In this document: positions 5,912 through 13,409 of the stretch, piece by piece
How the letters are laid out: every line of letters begins with the position of its first letter
How positions within the stretch are numbered: position 1 is the first letter of the stretch
Source of the DNA: an uncultured Fretibacterium sp.
Lineage (GTDB): Bacteria > Synergistota > Synergistia > Synergistales > Aminobacteriaceae
Reading direction: 5' to 3'
Assembly: GCA_937915835.1 (NCBI GenBank)
Contig: CALGHA010000032.1
Coordinates: 1 to 14,287, forward strand
DNA: 14,287 nt
Notes under the pieces: model-generated
Databases searched by the model: none
What the model was told of the DNA's origin: nothing
The model's input: the letters and a program-made list of their open reading frames with translations, nothing else
Made by a program: the position numbers and the translations under genes

Positions 5912-8506
5912 ATGCCAGCAAATAAATTAACGAATAAAAGCCAGGAAGCATTAGCACAAGCACAGTCAATCGCGAGTGAATATCATCATCAGCAGGTTGA
6001 CGCTTTGCATTTGTTATTAGCATTATTGCAGGATTCAGAGGGATTAATCACACAATTATTAAAGCGAATGGATATTAACGTTCCGGCTTTAGCACGAGAT
6101 GTTGAAGCTGAACTCTCAAAACTTCCCAGAGTTACGGGCGGTGGAGTTGAGCAGGGAAAAATTTACATCACTAACAGGCTCCAGAACATTTTTACCCGAG
6201 CTGAAGAACGCGCAAAATCTCTCAAGGATGAATATATCTCAGTTGAACATTTATTCTTAGCGATGATTAGCGACGTAAAACTTCTTGAGAAGGCCGGAAT
6301 AACCGAAGAAAAATTCTTGAAAACTTTAAACGAGGTCAGAGGTTCACAACGAGTTCAAAGTGCGGACCCAGAAGCAACTTACGAGGCTCTCGAGAAATAC
6401 GGACGGGATTTAGTCGATGCCGCCAGAAATAATAAACTTGACCCGGTAATTGGCCGAGATGAAGAAATCAGGCGAGTTGTAAGAATTTTATCACGCAAGA
6501 CTAAGAATAATCCTGTATTAATCGGAGATCCCGGAGTTGGTAAGACAGCAATTGTTGAGGGATTAGCTCAGCGAATTGTCAGGGGCGACGTTCCGGAAGG
6601 CTTGAAGGAGAGAACAGTTTTTGCGCTTGATATGGGTTCACTCGTTGCGGGGGCTAAATATCGCGGTGAATTTGAAGAGAGATTGAAGGCCGTCTTGAAT
6701 GAGATTAAGAACAGCGACGGAAGAATTATATTATTCATTGATGAGCTTCACACAATCGTAGGAGCCGGAGCCGCTGAAGGTGCCGTTGATGCCGGTAACA
6801 TGTTGAAGCCGATGTTAGCACGAGGAGAATTACATTGCATTGGAGCTACGACGGTTGATGAATATAGAAAGTATATCGAGAAGGACGCGGCATTAGCACG
6901 AAGATTTCAGCCCGTCGACGTTGAACAGCCTACGGTTGAGGATACAATCTCGATTTTACGAGGAATACGCGAAAAGTTACAGGTTCATCATGGCGTTGTA
7001 ATCCGTGATAATGCTCTCGTTGCTGCCGCCGTGTTATCGAACAGGTATATCACGAATAGATTTTTACCGGACAAGGCAATAGATTTAGTTGATGAAGCCT
7101 GCGCTATGATACGAACAGAAATTGACTCTCAACCTTCGGAACTTGACGCGGCTTCACGAAAAGTTATGCAGTTGAAGATTGAGGAAATCTCGCTTAAACA
7201 TGAGGACGACGAAGCCAGCAAAGAACGCTTGAAAGTCTTACAGAAGGAGTTACAGGAAGCTGAAGCCGAAGCCGAGACTTTACGCGCTCAATACGAGAAC
7301 GAGAAGAAAGCGATTGCTGACGTTCAGAGTTTCAGGAGACAAATTGAGGACACGAAGGCGAAAATTGAGAAAGCCCAGCTTGCCGGAAATTGGGAACTTG
7401 CGGCAGAACTTCAGAACAGCGAACTCCCAAGATTGCAAAGGGTTTTAGCGGGCCAGGAAGCAAAGAGGTCTGACATTCTGAAAGATGCTGACGACAAGAA
7501 ATTATTGCGCGAGGAAGTTACTGAAGACGAGATTGCCGACATCGTAAGCAAATGGACGGGAATACCTGTTACACGTTTGCTTGAAGGTGAACGCGAAAAG
7601 TTATTGAAGCTCGACGAAATTTTACACAAGCGCGTAATTGGCCAGGATGAAGCCGTAAAACTTGTTGCTGATGCAGTGTTGCGAGCACGAAGCGGAATTA
7701 GAGACCCGAAGCGTCCGATTGGCTCATTTATATTCTTGGGGCCTACCGGAGTTGGAAAAACTGAACTTGCACGGACATTAGCCGAAGCGTTATTCGACAG
7801 CGAAGACAACATGATAAGAATTGACATGAGCGAATACATGGAGAAGCATTCAGTCTCGCGATTAGTCGGAGCACCTCCCGGATATATCGGCTATGATGAG
7901 GGAGGCCAATTGACCGAAGCCGTGAGACGAAGGCCTTACAGCGTAATTTTGTTCGACGAAATCGAGAAAGCTCATCCTGACGTGTTTAATATTTTGCTTC
8001 AGGTTCTCGACGACGGCAGAATTACGGATTCGCACGGGCGAGTTGTGGACTTTAAGAATACCGTGATAATCATGACGAGTAATATAGGCTCACAAAATCT
8101 TCTTGACGGTATAGTCAGCGGAATGATAACTCTTAGTGCACGTGAGGAAGTTATGCAGTTGTTGCGTGAACATTTCCGGCCGGAGTTCTTGAACCGTGTT
8201 GATGACGTTGTGTTGTTTAAGCCTCTTAGTGAGGACGAAGTGAAAGAGATTGTGAGAATTTTGCTCGGTCATTTATCAGAGAGACTTGCTGAGAGACAAA
8301 TTGAGCTGAAATTTTCCGATGAGGCTATAAAGTTTATTGCTGAGGCCGGCTATGATCCTGTTTACGGCGCAAGACCTTTGAAGCGTTATATCACGCACAC
8401 TGTCGAGACGAAATTAGCGCGGGCTATGATTGCCGGAGGAATTCGCGATAAAAGCGTCGTGAATGTTGATGTGAAATCCGGCGAATTAATCTTCAACTTT
8501 ATATAG
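5912..8506 (+). CDS. clpB: ATP-dependent disaggregase ClpB
   Basis: An 864-residue Hsp100/ClpB chaperone, close to the usual 855-865. It is a cytoplasmic hexamer that, with DnaK, pulls polypeptides out of aggregates after heat or other stress. Domains in order: double Clp N-terminal repeat (about 1-145); AAA+ domain 1 with Walker A GDPGVGKT (205-212) and Walker B ending DE (277-278); coiled-coil middle domain (about 405-525), which separates ClpB from ClpA and ClpC; AAA+ domain 2 with Walker A GPTGVGKT (610-617) and Walker B FDEIEKAH (D682, E683); C-terminal D2-small domain with GYDPVYGARPLKR. There is no IGF/IGL ClpP-binding loop, as expected. The ATG at 5912 is chosen because AGAAGGTGA (5895-5903) lies eight bases upstream; a GTG at 5900 lacks a ribosome site. 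Monocistronic, with its own terminator. An inverted repeat upstream may regulate it. Confidence 0.97.
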   Translation: MPANKLTNKSQEALAQAQSIASEYHHQQVDALHLLLALLQDSEGLITQLLKRMDINVPALARDVEAELSKLPRVTGGGVEQGKIYITNRLQNIFTRAEERAKSLKDEYISVEHLFLAMISDVKLLEKAGITEEKFLKTLNEVRGSQRVQSADPEATYEALEKYGRDLVDAARNNKLDPVIGRDEEIRRVVRILSRKTKNNPVLIGDPGVGKTAIVEGLAQRIVRGDVPEGLKERTVFALDMGSLVAGAKYRGEFEERLKAVLNEIKNSDGRIILFIDELHTIVGAGAAEGAVDAGNMLKPMLARGELHCIGATTVDEYRKYIEKDAALARRFQPVDVEQPTVEDTISILRGIREKLQVHHGVVIRDNALVAAAVLSNRYITNRFLPDKAIDLVDEACAMIRTEIDSQPSELDAASRKVMQLKIEEISLKHEDDEASKERLKVLQKELQEAEAEAETLRAQYENEKKAIADVQSFRRQIEDTKAKIEKAQLAGNWELAAELQNSELPRLQRVLAGQEAKRSDILKDADDKKLLREEVTEDEIADIVSKWTGIPVTRLLEGEREKLLKLDEILHKRVIGQDEAVKLVADAVLRARSGIRDPKRPIGSFIFLGPTGVGKTELARTLAEALFDSEDNMIRIDMSEYMEKHSVSRLVGAPPGYIGYDEGGQLTEAVRRRPYSVILFDEIEKAHPDVFNILLQVLDDGRITDSHGRVVDFKNTVIIMTSNIGSQNLLDGIVSGMITLSAREEVMQLLREHFRPEFLNRVDDVVLFKPLSEDEVKEIVRILLGHLSERLAERQIELKFSDEAIKFIAEAGYDPVYGARPLKRYITHTVETKLARAMIAGGIRDKSVVNVDVKSGELIFNFI

Positions 8507-8513
8507 ACATGAC

Positions 8514-8538
8514 AGGAGGGGCTTCGGCTCCTCTTTTT
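8514..8538 (+). terminator. Intrinsic terminator of clpB
   Basis: AGGAGGGGC (8514-8522), a TTCG tetraloop and GCTCCTCTT (8527-8535) form a 9-bp stem with two G-U pairs, running into a T run to 8538. The stop codon of clpB is eight bases upstream. Confidence 0.92.
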
Positions 8539-8541
8539 GTG

Positions 8542-8550
8542 TGATACAAT
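8542..8550 (+). promoter_or_regulatory. Extended -10 promoter of the sugar operon
   Basis: TGA-TACAAT (8542-8550) fits an extended -10 (TGn directly before a TATAAT-like hexamer) and sits between the clpB terminator and the strong AAAGGAGGT site (8562-8570). No good -35 is present because that space is occupied by the terminator hairpin. The resulting 5' leader would be only about 20 bases. Confidence 0.45.
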
Positions 8551-8577
8551 CTCCATTTAGTAAAGGAGGTTGATTGA

Positions 8578-9381
8578 ATGACCAGCGAAGAATTATCACT
8601 CACAATACGCCTTGACGCTTGGGACATGGCTTACACCGGCAAGGCTTCACACATGGGCGGAAATTTCTCACTCGCTGACATTGCCGCAGTTCTCTATAAT
8701 GACATCGCAAAAATTAATCCCTCAAATCCTCATGACGAGAACAGAGACAGAATTATTCTCAGCAAGGGCCATTGTTGTGCCGTAATTTACGCGTGTCTTG
8801 CTGAACTCGGCTTTTTCCCTAAAAGTGAGCTAAAAACTTTCGGCCTTAACGGTTCAAAGTTGTCATGTCATATTTCCTGCAAAGTTCCCGGAGTCGAATT
8901 ATCCTCAGGAAGTCTCGGTCATGGTGCTCCAGTTGCCGCCGGAATTGCCTTAAACGCTAAACTCAAAGCGAAAATTTACAACGTTTACGCTATATGCGGA
9001 GACGGAGAACTCAACGAAGGCTCAATCTGGGAAATGGTCATGTTCGCTTCACAGCATAAACTCGACAATTTCACGGTCATAATCGACGCTAACGAAATGC
9101 AGGCTATGGGTTTCACGAAGGACATAATTAATCTCGCGCCAATCTCAGAAAAATTCAAAGCGTTCGGCTGGAATGTTCTTGACGTTGACGGCCATAATCA
9201 TGAAGAATTACGCTCGGCCTTCCGTGAAAAAACTCATGACAAACCCAAAGCGATAATCGCTCACACGGTAAAAGGGCACGGAGTTTCATTCATGGAAAAT
9301 AGTTTATGGTGGCATTATCAAATCCCGTTCAGCCATTATTACCAGGAAGCAATTGACGAATTAACAGGAGCGGCAAAATGA
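8578..9381 (+). CDS. Transketolase, N-terminal (ThDP-binding) subunit
   Basis: A 267-residue protein equal to the ThDP pyrophosphate-binding half of transketolase, the usual size for split transketolases. The ThDP/Mg signature begins GDGELNEG (141-148) and closes with Asn in DAN (N172). Conserved active-site histidines are visible in HMGG (H25) and KGH (H65), with the glycine-rich GSLGHG loop at 111-116. The enzyme moves a two-carbon ketol unit between sugar phosphates but needs the C subunit, encoded by the next gene, for the catalytic Glu. The stop overlaps the start of that gene (ATGA). Since the operon continues with a sugar epimerase and a glycosyltransferase, I infer a role in making a special sugar rather than in the central pentose phosphate pathway. 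The ribosome site is near perfect. Confidence 0.9.
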   Translation: MTSEELSLTIRLDAWDMAYTGKASHMGGNFSLADIAAVLYNDIAKINPSNPHDENRDRIILSKGHCCAVIYACLAELGFFPKSELKTFGLNGSKLSCHISCKVPGVELSSGSLGHGAPVAAGIALNAKLKAKIYNVYAICGDGELNEGSIWEMVMFASQHKLDNFTVIIDANEMQAMGFTKDIINLAPISEKFKAFGWNVLDVDGHNHEELRSAFREKTHDKPKAIIAHTVKGHGVSFMENSLWWHYQIPFSHYYQEAIDELTGAAK

Positions 9382-10312
9382 GAGATAAAATTATCGCAGA
9401 ATTGACGAGACTTGCAGAAGTTGACGAAAGAATTTATCTCATCACCGGCGATTTAGGCTACGTTGTTCTTGACCCGTTCCGTGAAAAATTCCCGCAGAGA
9501 TTTATCAACGTCGGCATTGCTGAACAGAACATGACAGCTTTAGCCGCAGGAATGGCCCTTGAAGGTAATATCGTCTTCACTTACTCACTCTCGAATTTCC
9601 CGACTATGCGCTGCCTTGAACAAATTCGTAATGATGTATGCTATCATAAATGCAATATTAATATCATATCTGTGGGGGGGGCTTGGTTTACGGCAATCAA
9701 GGCATTACTCATCACGCAACAGAGGACATAGCAATTATGAGAGCTTTACCGGGAATGAGGGTTTACGTTCCTGGCGATGCATACGAAGCTGAAGCCTGCC
9801 TCAAAGACGCTTACGAATACGACGGCCCCGCATATATCAGACTAGCACGAAACAAAGAGCAAAACTTTCACACTGAAGCAATCCCAATCGACATTAACAA
9901 AATTTCCCCGTTAAGTGAAGCCGGAAAAGATATTAACATTCTCACAGCCGGTTCAATTTTATGTGAGGGAGTGAAGCTGAGAAATTTACTCCATGAAGCC
10001 GGAATAAGCGCAGGAATTTTCTCCGTTCCACGCATAAAACCTTCGGATAAAGAGGGAATTATCAAGCTCGCGTTGTCATCGAAAATTTTACTCACGCTTG
10101 AAGAACATCAAATTATCGGTGGACTTGGCGGAGAAGTTGCGGAGATAATCTCAGGGATTAAAGCTCCTCATGCTCTGCTTCATCGTGCAGGATTACATAA
10201 TCAATTTTCAGATGAAACCGGAGATCAGAAATATTTGCGGGATTTTTACGGTTTATCAGCTGAAAAATTATTCCCTGTCGTGAAAGATTTTTTGTCAGGA
10301 GTGATGAGATGA
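9378..10312 (+). pseudogene. Transketolase, C-terminal subunit, frame interrupted at a G8 tract
   Basis: Two frames together encode a complete transketolase C subunit of 311 residues (pyrimidine-binding plus C-terminal domain). The first part (9378-9731, 117 residues as read) has the catalytic Glu in NVGIAEQNM (E49). The second frame begins in LVYGNQGITHHATEDIAIMR, the conserved segment that should follow 'SVGGG'. The break is exactly at eight Gs (9674-9681); nine Gs would give SVGGGLVYG without interruption. As written, translation continues out of frame for 16 residues and stops at 9731, so the product lacks the last two thirds. The gene starts by ATGA overlap with the N subunit (CAGGAG seven bases before) and its end overlaps the next gene the same way. 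No other damage is seen, which argues for a switchable or artefactual break rather than decay. A -1 ribosomal slip on G-GGG-GGG would also restore the frame. Confidence 0.9.
9674..9681 (+). repeat. Poly-G tract (G8), candidate phase-variation site
   Basis: Eight consecutive Gs inside the transketolase C gene, the longest G run I found in the window (the next is five, in clpB). The run encodes part of a conserved Gly-Gly-Gly motif using GGG codons, although only one of 21 glycines in the neighbouring N-subunit gene uses GGG. A change of one base switches the reading frame. Confidence 0.85.
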
Positions 10313-11205
10313 AAATAATCATAACAGGAGCAAACAGCTTTATCGGCAGGCGATTAATCCCAGCTTTCAGCAGGCTTCATCAAGTTACGGCCGTAATGCG
10401 GGAAAATAATAATCTCTTCGGCCAATTCCCCAACGTCGAAACTTTAGCGTTAAGCATGATTGATTACGGACATCTCGGCGAAATGATTAACGCTCCGGAT
10501 TGTTTTATCGCGCTGGCCTGGTCAGGTTCACGAGGAGAAGCTCGGAACGATTATGCCTTGCAGAAATTCAATTACTCACAAAATCTCGCAGCTATGAAGA
10601 GCATGACAGAAGCGGGCTGTAAAATTCTCGTCTCAGCAGGAAGTCAAGCGGAATACGGCATTCATGACGAGATTATCACCGAAGAAAGTTTTTGCAAGCC
10701 TGAAAGTGAGTACGGGAAATTCAAGCTCAAGTTGTTTAATGACACTAAGGAAATTGCTGACGAACACGGGATTAGATTTATTGAGCCGCGATATTTCAGC
10801 TTATACGGGCCAGGAGATTACAAGAAGACTTTAATCATGCAATGTGTCAGAAAAATGCTTGCTGACGAGAATATCAATCTCAACGAATGCCGGCAAATCT
10901 GGGATTACATGTATATTGATGATGCCGTCGATGGATTATTGAGACTTTGCGAGAACGAGAATTGCTCAGGAGTTTACAACTTTGCTTCAGGCCATAATAA
11001 AACCCTCCGTGAATTTGTTATTGATATACATGAAGCTCTTCACAGTAAAAGCATAATCAACTTCGGAGCAATTGAATATAACGGCGCATTTATAAATCTT
11101 CGGCCGTCAATCAAGAAATTAACGGAAGCCGTCAACTGGAAGCCTGAAACTTCATTCACTCAGGGGATTTTACGAACAGCAGAAAGCATAAAGAAAGGAG
11201 AATAA
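10309..11205 (+). CDS. NAD(P)-dependent sugar epimerase/dehydratase (extended SDR)
   Basis: A 298-residue extended short-chain dehydrogenase. The Rossmann motif is TGANSFIG (6-13), with Ser in place of the middle Gly, as in some nucleotide-sugar reductases. The active site shows S109/S112 in LVSAGSQAEYG and Y135-G-K-F-K139 (YxxxK). A C-terminal substrate domain follows, with WDYMYIDDAVDGLLRL (199-213), a block typical of nucleotide-sugar epimerases, dehydratases and 4-reductases. The exact substrate cannot be read from sequence; deoxy-sugar or CDP/TDP-sugar enzymes are the nearest in feel. It overlaps the upstream transketolase C gene by ATGA and has AGGAG seven bases before its start, and the glycosyltransferase begins three bases after its stop. 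Translational coupling means that the upstream frameshift could lower its expression. Confidence 0.85.
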   Translation: MKIIITGANSFIGRRLIPAFSRLHQVTAVMRENNNLFGQFPNVETLALSMIDYGHLGEMINAPDCFIALAWSGSRGEARNDYALQKFNYSQNLAAMKSMTEAGCKILVSAGSQAEYGIHDEIITEESFCKPESEYGKFKLKLFNDTKEIADEHGIRFIEPRYFSLYGPGDYKKTLIMQCVRKMLADENINLNECRQIWDYMYIDDAVDGLLRLCENENCSGVYNFASGHNKTLREFVIDIHEALHSKSIINFGAIEYNGAFINLRPSIKKLTEAVNWKPETSFTQGILRTAESIKKGE

Positions 11206-11208
11206 CTC

Positions 11209-12237
11209 ATGAACTCGGAAGTCTTAAACGCGGCTTATCACTGCACGGATAATTATATCGACATCACAGCTACGTCAATCTTAACACTTTTTGAGCACAA
11301 TAAATCCTTCAGTGAGATTAATATTTACATCATCGCAAACGGTTTCACTGAAGCGACAAAGCAGAAATGCTCGGAATTGGCCGAACGTTATAACCGCAAA
11401 ATATTCTTTGTCCCGATTGGGGATTTTCTCGAACGTAACGGGCTTGAAATTGTCCAGATTAAGAAAAAGTGGCTGCTCGATTCTTATTCGCGATTATTCC
11501 TTGACGAGTTTTTGCCGACTGACGCTGACCGAGTATTATATCTTGACGGCGACATTCTTATAATGCAGGACCTTCATGAACTATGGAATATTGACCTTGA
11601 GAATAATTATTGCGCGGCTGTCCCGGATTGCTTGAGCGACGAATATAATAAGCTCTTCGGGATGAAAAAGGGTTCGGCTTATTGCAACAGCGGAGTAATC
11701 TTGATTGACTTGGGAAAATGGCGGGAAAATCAAGTTGATACGCTCGTGAAAAATTATGTGCGTGAAAACGGAGGCTATATCTTCTTCATGGAACAAACAG
11801 TGCTTAATGTCTTGTTACAGGGGAAAATCAAGCATCTCGACGCAAAATATAACGTAACGACGACCATGCAATACTTGAGCTATGACGAGATTTTGACGAT
11901 TAGGAAGCCCGCACAGTTTTTCACTCGTCAGGAAGTCAACGAGGCTTTAAGAAATCCGGCAATAATTCACATGACTTCGTTATTCTTCGTGATTAACCGA
12001 GCCTGGAACGAGAAAACTAATCATCCTGAACATGAACGCTTCAATTATTATCACGACAAATTAGGCTGGGGAAATTTCGCCATGCAGAAGGACAACAGAG
12101 GCATTAAGACGAGAATTATAGACTTCGGAGTTCATGCATTACCGAGAAAATTAACCGTTTGGATTGTCTCGTTTCTATATAATTATGTTCGTATCTGGAA
12201 GATTAAGTTGCAAGCGAGAAGAAATAAGCATTCATGA
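11209..12237 (+). CDS. GT8-family glycosyltransferase
   Basis: A 342-residue retaining glycosyltransferase of the GT8 (LgtC/GspA-like, GT-A fold) type. The start AAYHCTDNYI (8-17) matches the family's nucleotide-binding first strand. The metal-binding DxD is D113-G-D115 in RVLYLDGDILIM. Further blocks are YCNSGVILIDLGKWRE, EQTVLNVLL, and IIHMTSLF followed by NRAWNE, which corresponds to the usual 'H....KPW' end motif. The basic, aromatic C terminus (from about 310, with WIVSFLYNYVRIWKIKLQ) looks amphipathic and may attach it to the inner face of the membrane. GT8 enzymes transfer Gal or Glc from UDP-sugar to lipooligosaccharide or protein glycans. As the last gene of the operon it probably attaches the sugar prepared by the upstream enzymes, or a neighbouring residue. 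AAAGGAG lies eight bases before the start. Confidence 0.9.
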   Translation: MNSEVLNAAYHCTDNYIDITATSILTLFEHNKSFSEINIYIIANGFTEATKQKCSELAERYNRKIFFVPIGDFLERNGLEIVQIKKKWLLDSYSRLFLDEFLPTDADRVLYLDGDILIMQDLHELWNIDLENNYCAAVPDCLSDEYNKLFGMKKGSAYCNSGVILIDLGKWRENQVDTLVKNYVRENGGYIFFMEQTVLNVLLQGKIKHLDAKYNVTTTMQYLSYDEILTIRKPAQFFTRQEVNEALRNPAIIHMTSLFFVINRAWNEKTNHPEHERFNYYHDKLGWGNFAMQKDNRGIKTRIIDFGVHALPRKLTVWIVSFLYNYVRIWKIKLQARRNKHS

Positions 12238-12251
12238 AAAAATGAAAGAGT

Positions 12252-12287
12252 TTCAGGGTATCAGGCCAATTATCCCGGTACCCTGAA
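12252..12287. terminator. Hairpin between convergent GT8 and Tim44-like genes
   Basis: TTCAGGGTA (12252-12260) and TACCCTGAA (12279-12287) form a perfect 9-bp stem with an 18-base loop, just after the GT8 stop and just after the end of the convergent gene. T-rich sequence follows on the minus strand (CTCTTTCATTTTTTC) but hardly on the plus strand, so it should work best for the minus-strand gene. Confidence 0.65.
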
Positions 12288-12296
12288 CGTGAAAAA

Positions 12297-13313
12297 TTAT
12301 ATCGTCCTCTGAGAAATTCCGCGCATTCCGCAGATTGCCCAATCCGAATTTACGCTCGTAATAACACTTCCGCAATATTCGCATTGTGCCGACGCATTGA
12401 GCTTTAACGGTGCGCCGCAGTGTGGACATCTCTCGGTTCTCGTTCCTTCGGCTTCTGCTGAGGTAATTTCGCCGCTCTTTCTCGTCAACTCAATCTCATA
12501 TTCCATGAATTTTTCGCGGTTCTTGTCGCCAGATAATAATTTCCCCGTTGCATCATCGAGAACGTATGAAGTTATGCGTGAAGTCAAGCTGACAGTAATA
12601 TAATCTTTACCCGCTGACTGTCTCCAGCCTTTAAGTCCGACGTTGAGCACAGCAATATTCTCCGTAAAGTCCGTTCGTCCGGTCTTTCGGAACTGTTCAA
12701 GCTGTCTGTCCATCTGAGCAAAGAATGCGTCCGTCATGTAAGGCCTCAAGCTCGAAATATCCTTTGCATGCCAAGTGTCCTGCATCTGAACGTAGAGATT
12801 TGACATCAACGTTTTAATTCTCTCCTCGTCAAATTCCGGGTCAAGCTCTAAGTATTCTTCCATTGGCCGGAGTATTCTTGTCGGCTGGTCAATGTTAATA
12901 TGCGCATGTTCCTGTTGTCTCTTCTTGTTCTTGCCGCGAATAATCATCCAGAAGATAAAGAATACTGCAAGGACAAAAATTACTCCCATGCATTCATTAA
13001 AATCTTCATCGCTCATTTCGTCGTCGCTTAAGTCAGAATTATCACGTTGCCCCGCAGCAATTCCTGACGCTAACGGGATAACTCCGAAATTGCTCCCGCC
13101 TGTGTTCGTGTTGTAGCTTGGAGTTCTCCTTGTCGTAGTTCCAGAAGAGTAACCGGGCCTTGAAGTTGACGATGAACCGGATGAACCTGACGACGAACGA
13201 GAGCCGCTATCGTAATCAGAATTTCCCGAAAAACTCCCGAAGTCTGAATATGCACTTCCAGCAAAGATTAAAGCCGTGAAAATTATTATGCCGGTCAAAA
13301 TTTTACGCCTCAT
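12297..13313 (-). CDS. Membrane-anchored Tim44-like protein with zinc ribbon
   Basis: A 338-residue protein. Residues 1-23 resemble a signal peptide (MRRK, hydrophobic, AYS/D), followed by a Ser/Gly/Thr-rich linker (about 25-75), an acidic patch (91-106), one membrane segment (108-126) with a positively charged edge (RGKNKKRQ), a Tim44-like domain (about 155-290) and a zinc ribbon with C296-x2-C299-x11-C311-x2-C314. Bacterial Tim44-like proteins are widespread; the name comes from a mitochondrial import factor, and the bacterial role is unknown. With the linker outside and the basic residues after the membrane segment, the Tim44 domain and zinc ribbon should face the cytoplasm. The start at 13313 has AGGAGG seven bases upstream and begins the signal sequence; an extension to 13367 has no support. 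Monocistronic. Confidence 0.82.
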   Translation of the reverse strand: MRRKILTGIIIFTALIFAGSAYSDFGSFSGNSDYDSGSRSSSGSSGSSSTSRPGYSSGTTTRRTPSYNTNTGGSNFGVIPLASGIAAGQRDNSDLSDDEMSDEDFNECMGVIFVLAVFFIFWMIIRGKNKKRQQEHAHINIDQPTRILRPMEEYLELDPEFDEERIKTLMSNLYVQMQDTWHAKDISSLRPYMTDAFFAQMDRQLEQFRKTGRTDFTENIAVLNVGLKGWRQSAGKDYITVSLTSRITSYVLDDATGKLLSGDKNREKFMEYEIELTRKSGEITSAEAEGTRTERCPHCGAPLKLNASAQCEYCGSVITSVNSDWAICGMRGISQRTI

Positions 13314-13346
13314 GAATAAGCCTCCTGAATAAAAATTTGTGTATGA

Positions 13347-13374
13347 ATTATAGCTAAAGTTTGACAACGCACAA
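13347..13374 (-). promoter_or_regulatory. Promoter of the Tim44-like gene
   Basis: On the minus strand TTGTGC (13374-13369) and TATAAT (13352-13347) are 16 bases apart, the same arrangement as the LRR gene promoter, again after a T run. The -35 lies in the T tract of the upstream terminator. A divergent TTGACA (13361-13366) on the plus strand sits between the two hexamers. Confidence 0.55.
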
Positions 13375-13409
13375 AAAAAGAGAGCCTATAACCTGATACT
13401 TAAGCTCCC
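13373..13409 (-). terminator. Intrinsic terminator of the minus-strand transcript from 14136
   Basis: Read on the minus strand, GGGAGC (13409-13404), an 18-base loop and GCTCTC (13385-13380) form a 6-bp stem with one G-U, followed by seven Ts (13379-13373). It lies about 220 bases after the 167-residue gene and ends that transcript before the Tim44-like promoter. Confidence 0.65.

Noticed and set aside
7411..7839. 142-residue minus-strand frame inside clpB
   Set aside because: Shadow of the highly conserved ClpB coding sequence in the opposite frame.
9683..10312. Second transketolase fragment as an independent gene starting at TTG 9683
   Set aside because: The TTG lies inside the conserved GGGLVYG motif, has no ribosome site, and the fragment completes the upstream frame exactly.
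12297..13367. Longer start for the Tim44-like protein at 13367
   Set aside because: It would put 18 polar residues before the signal sequence and read through the promoter; AGGAGG is placed for 13313.
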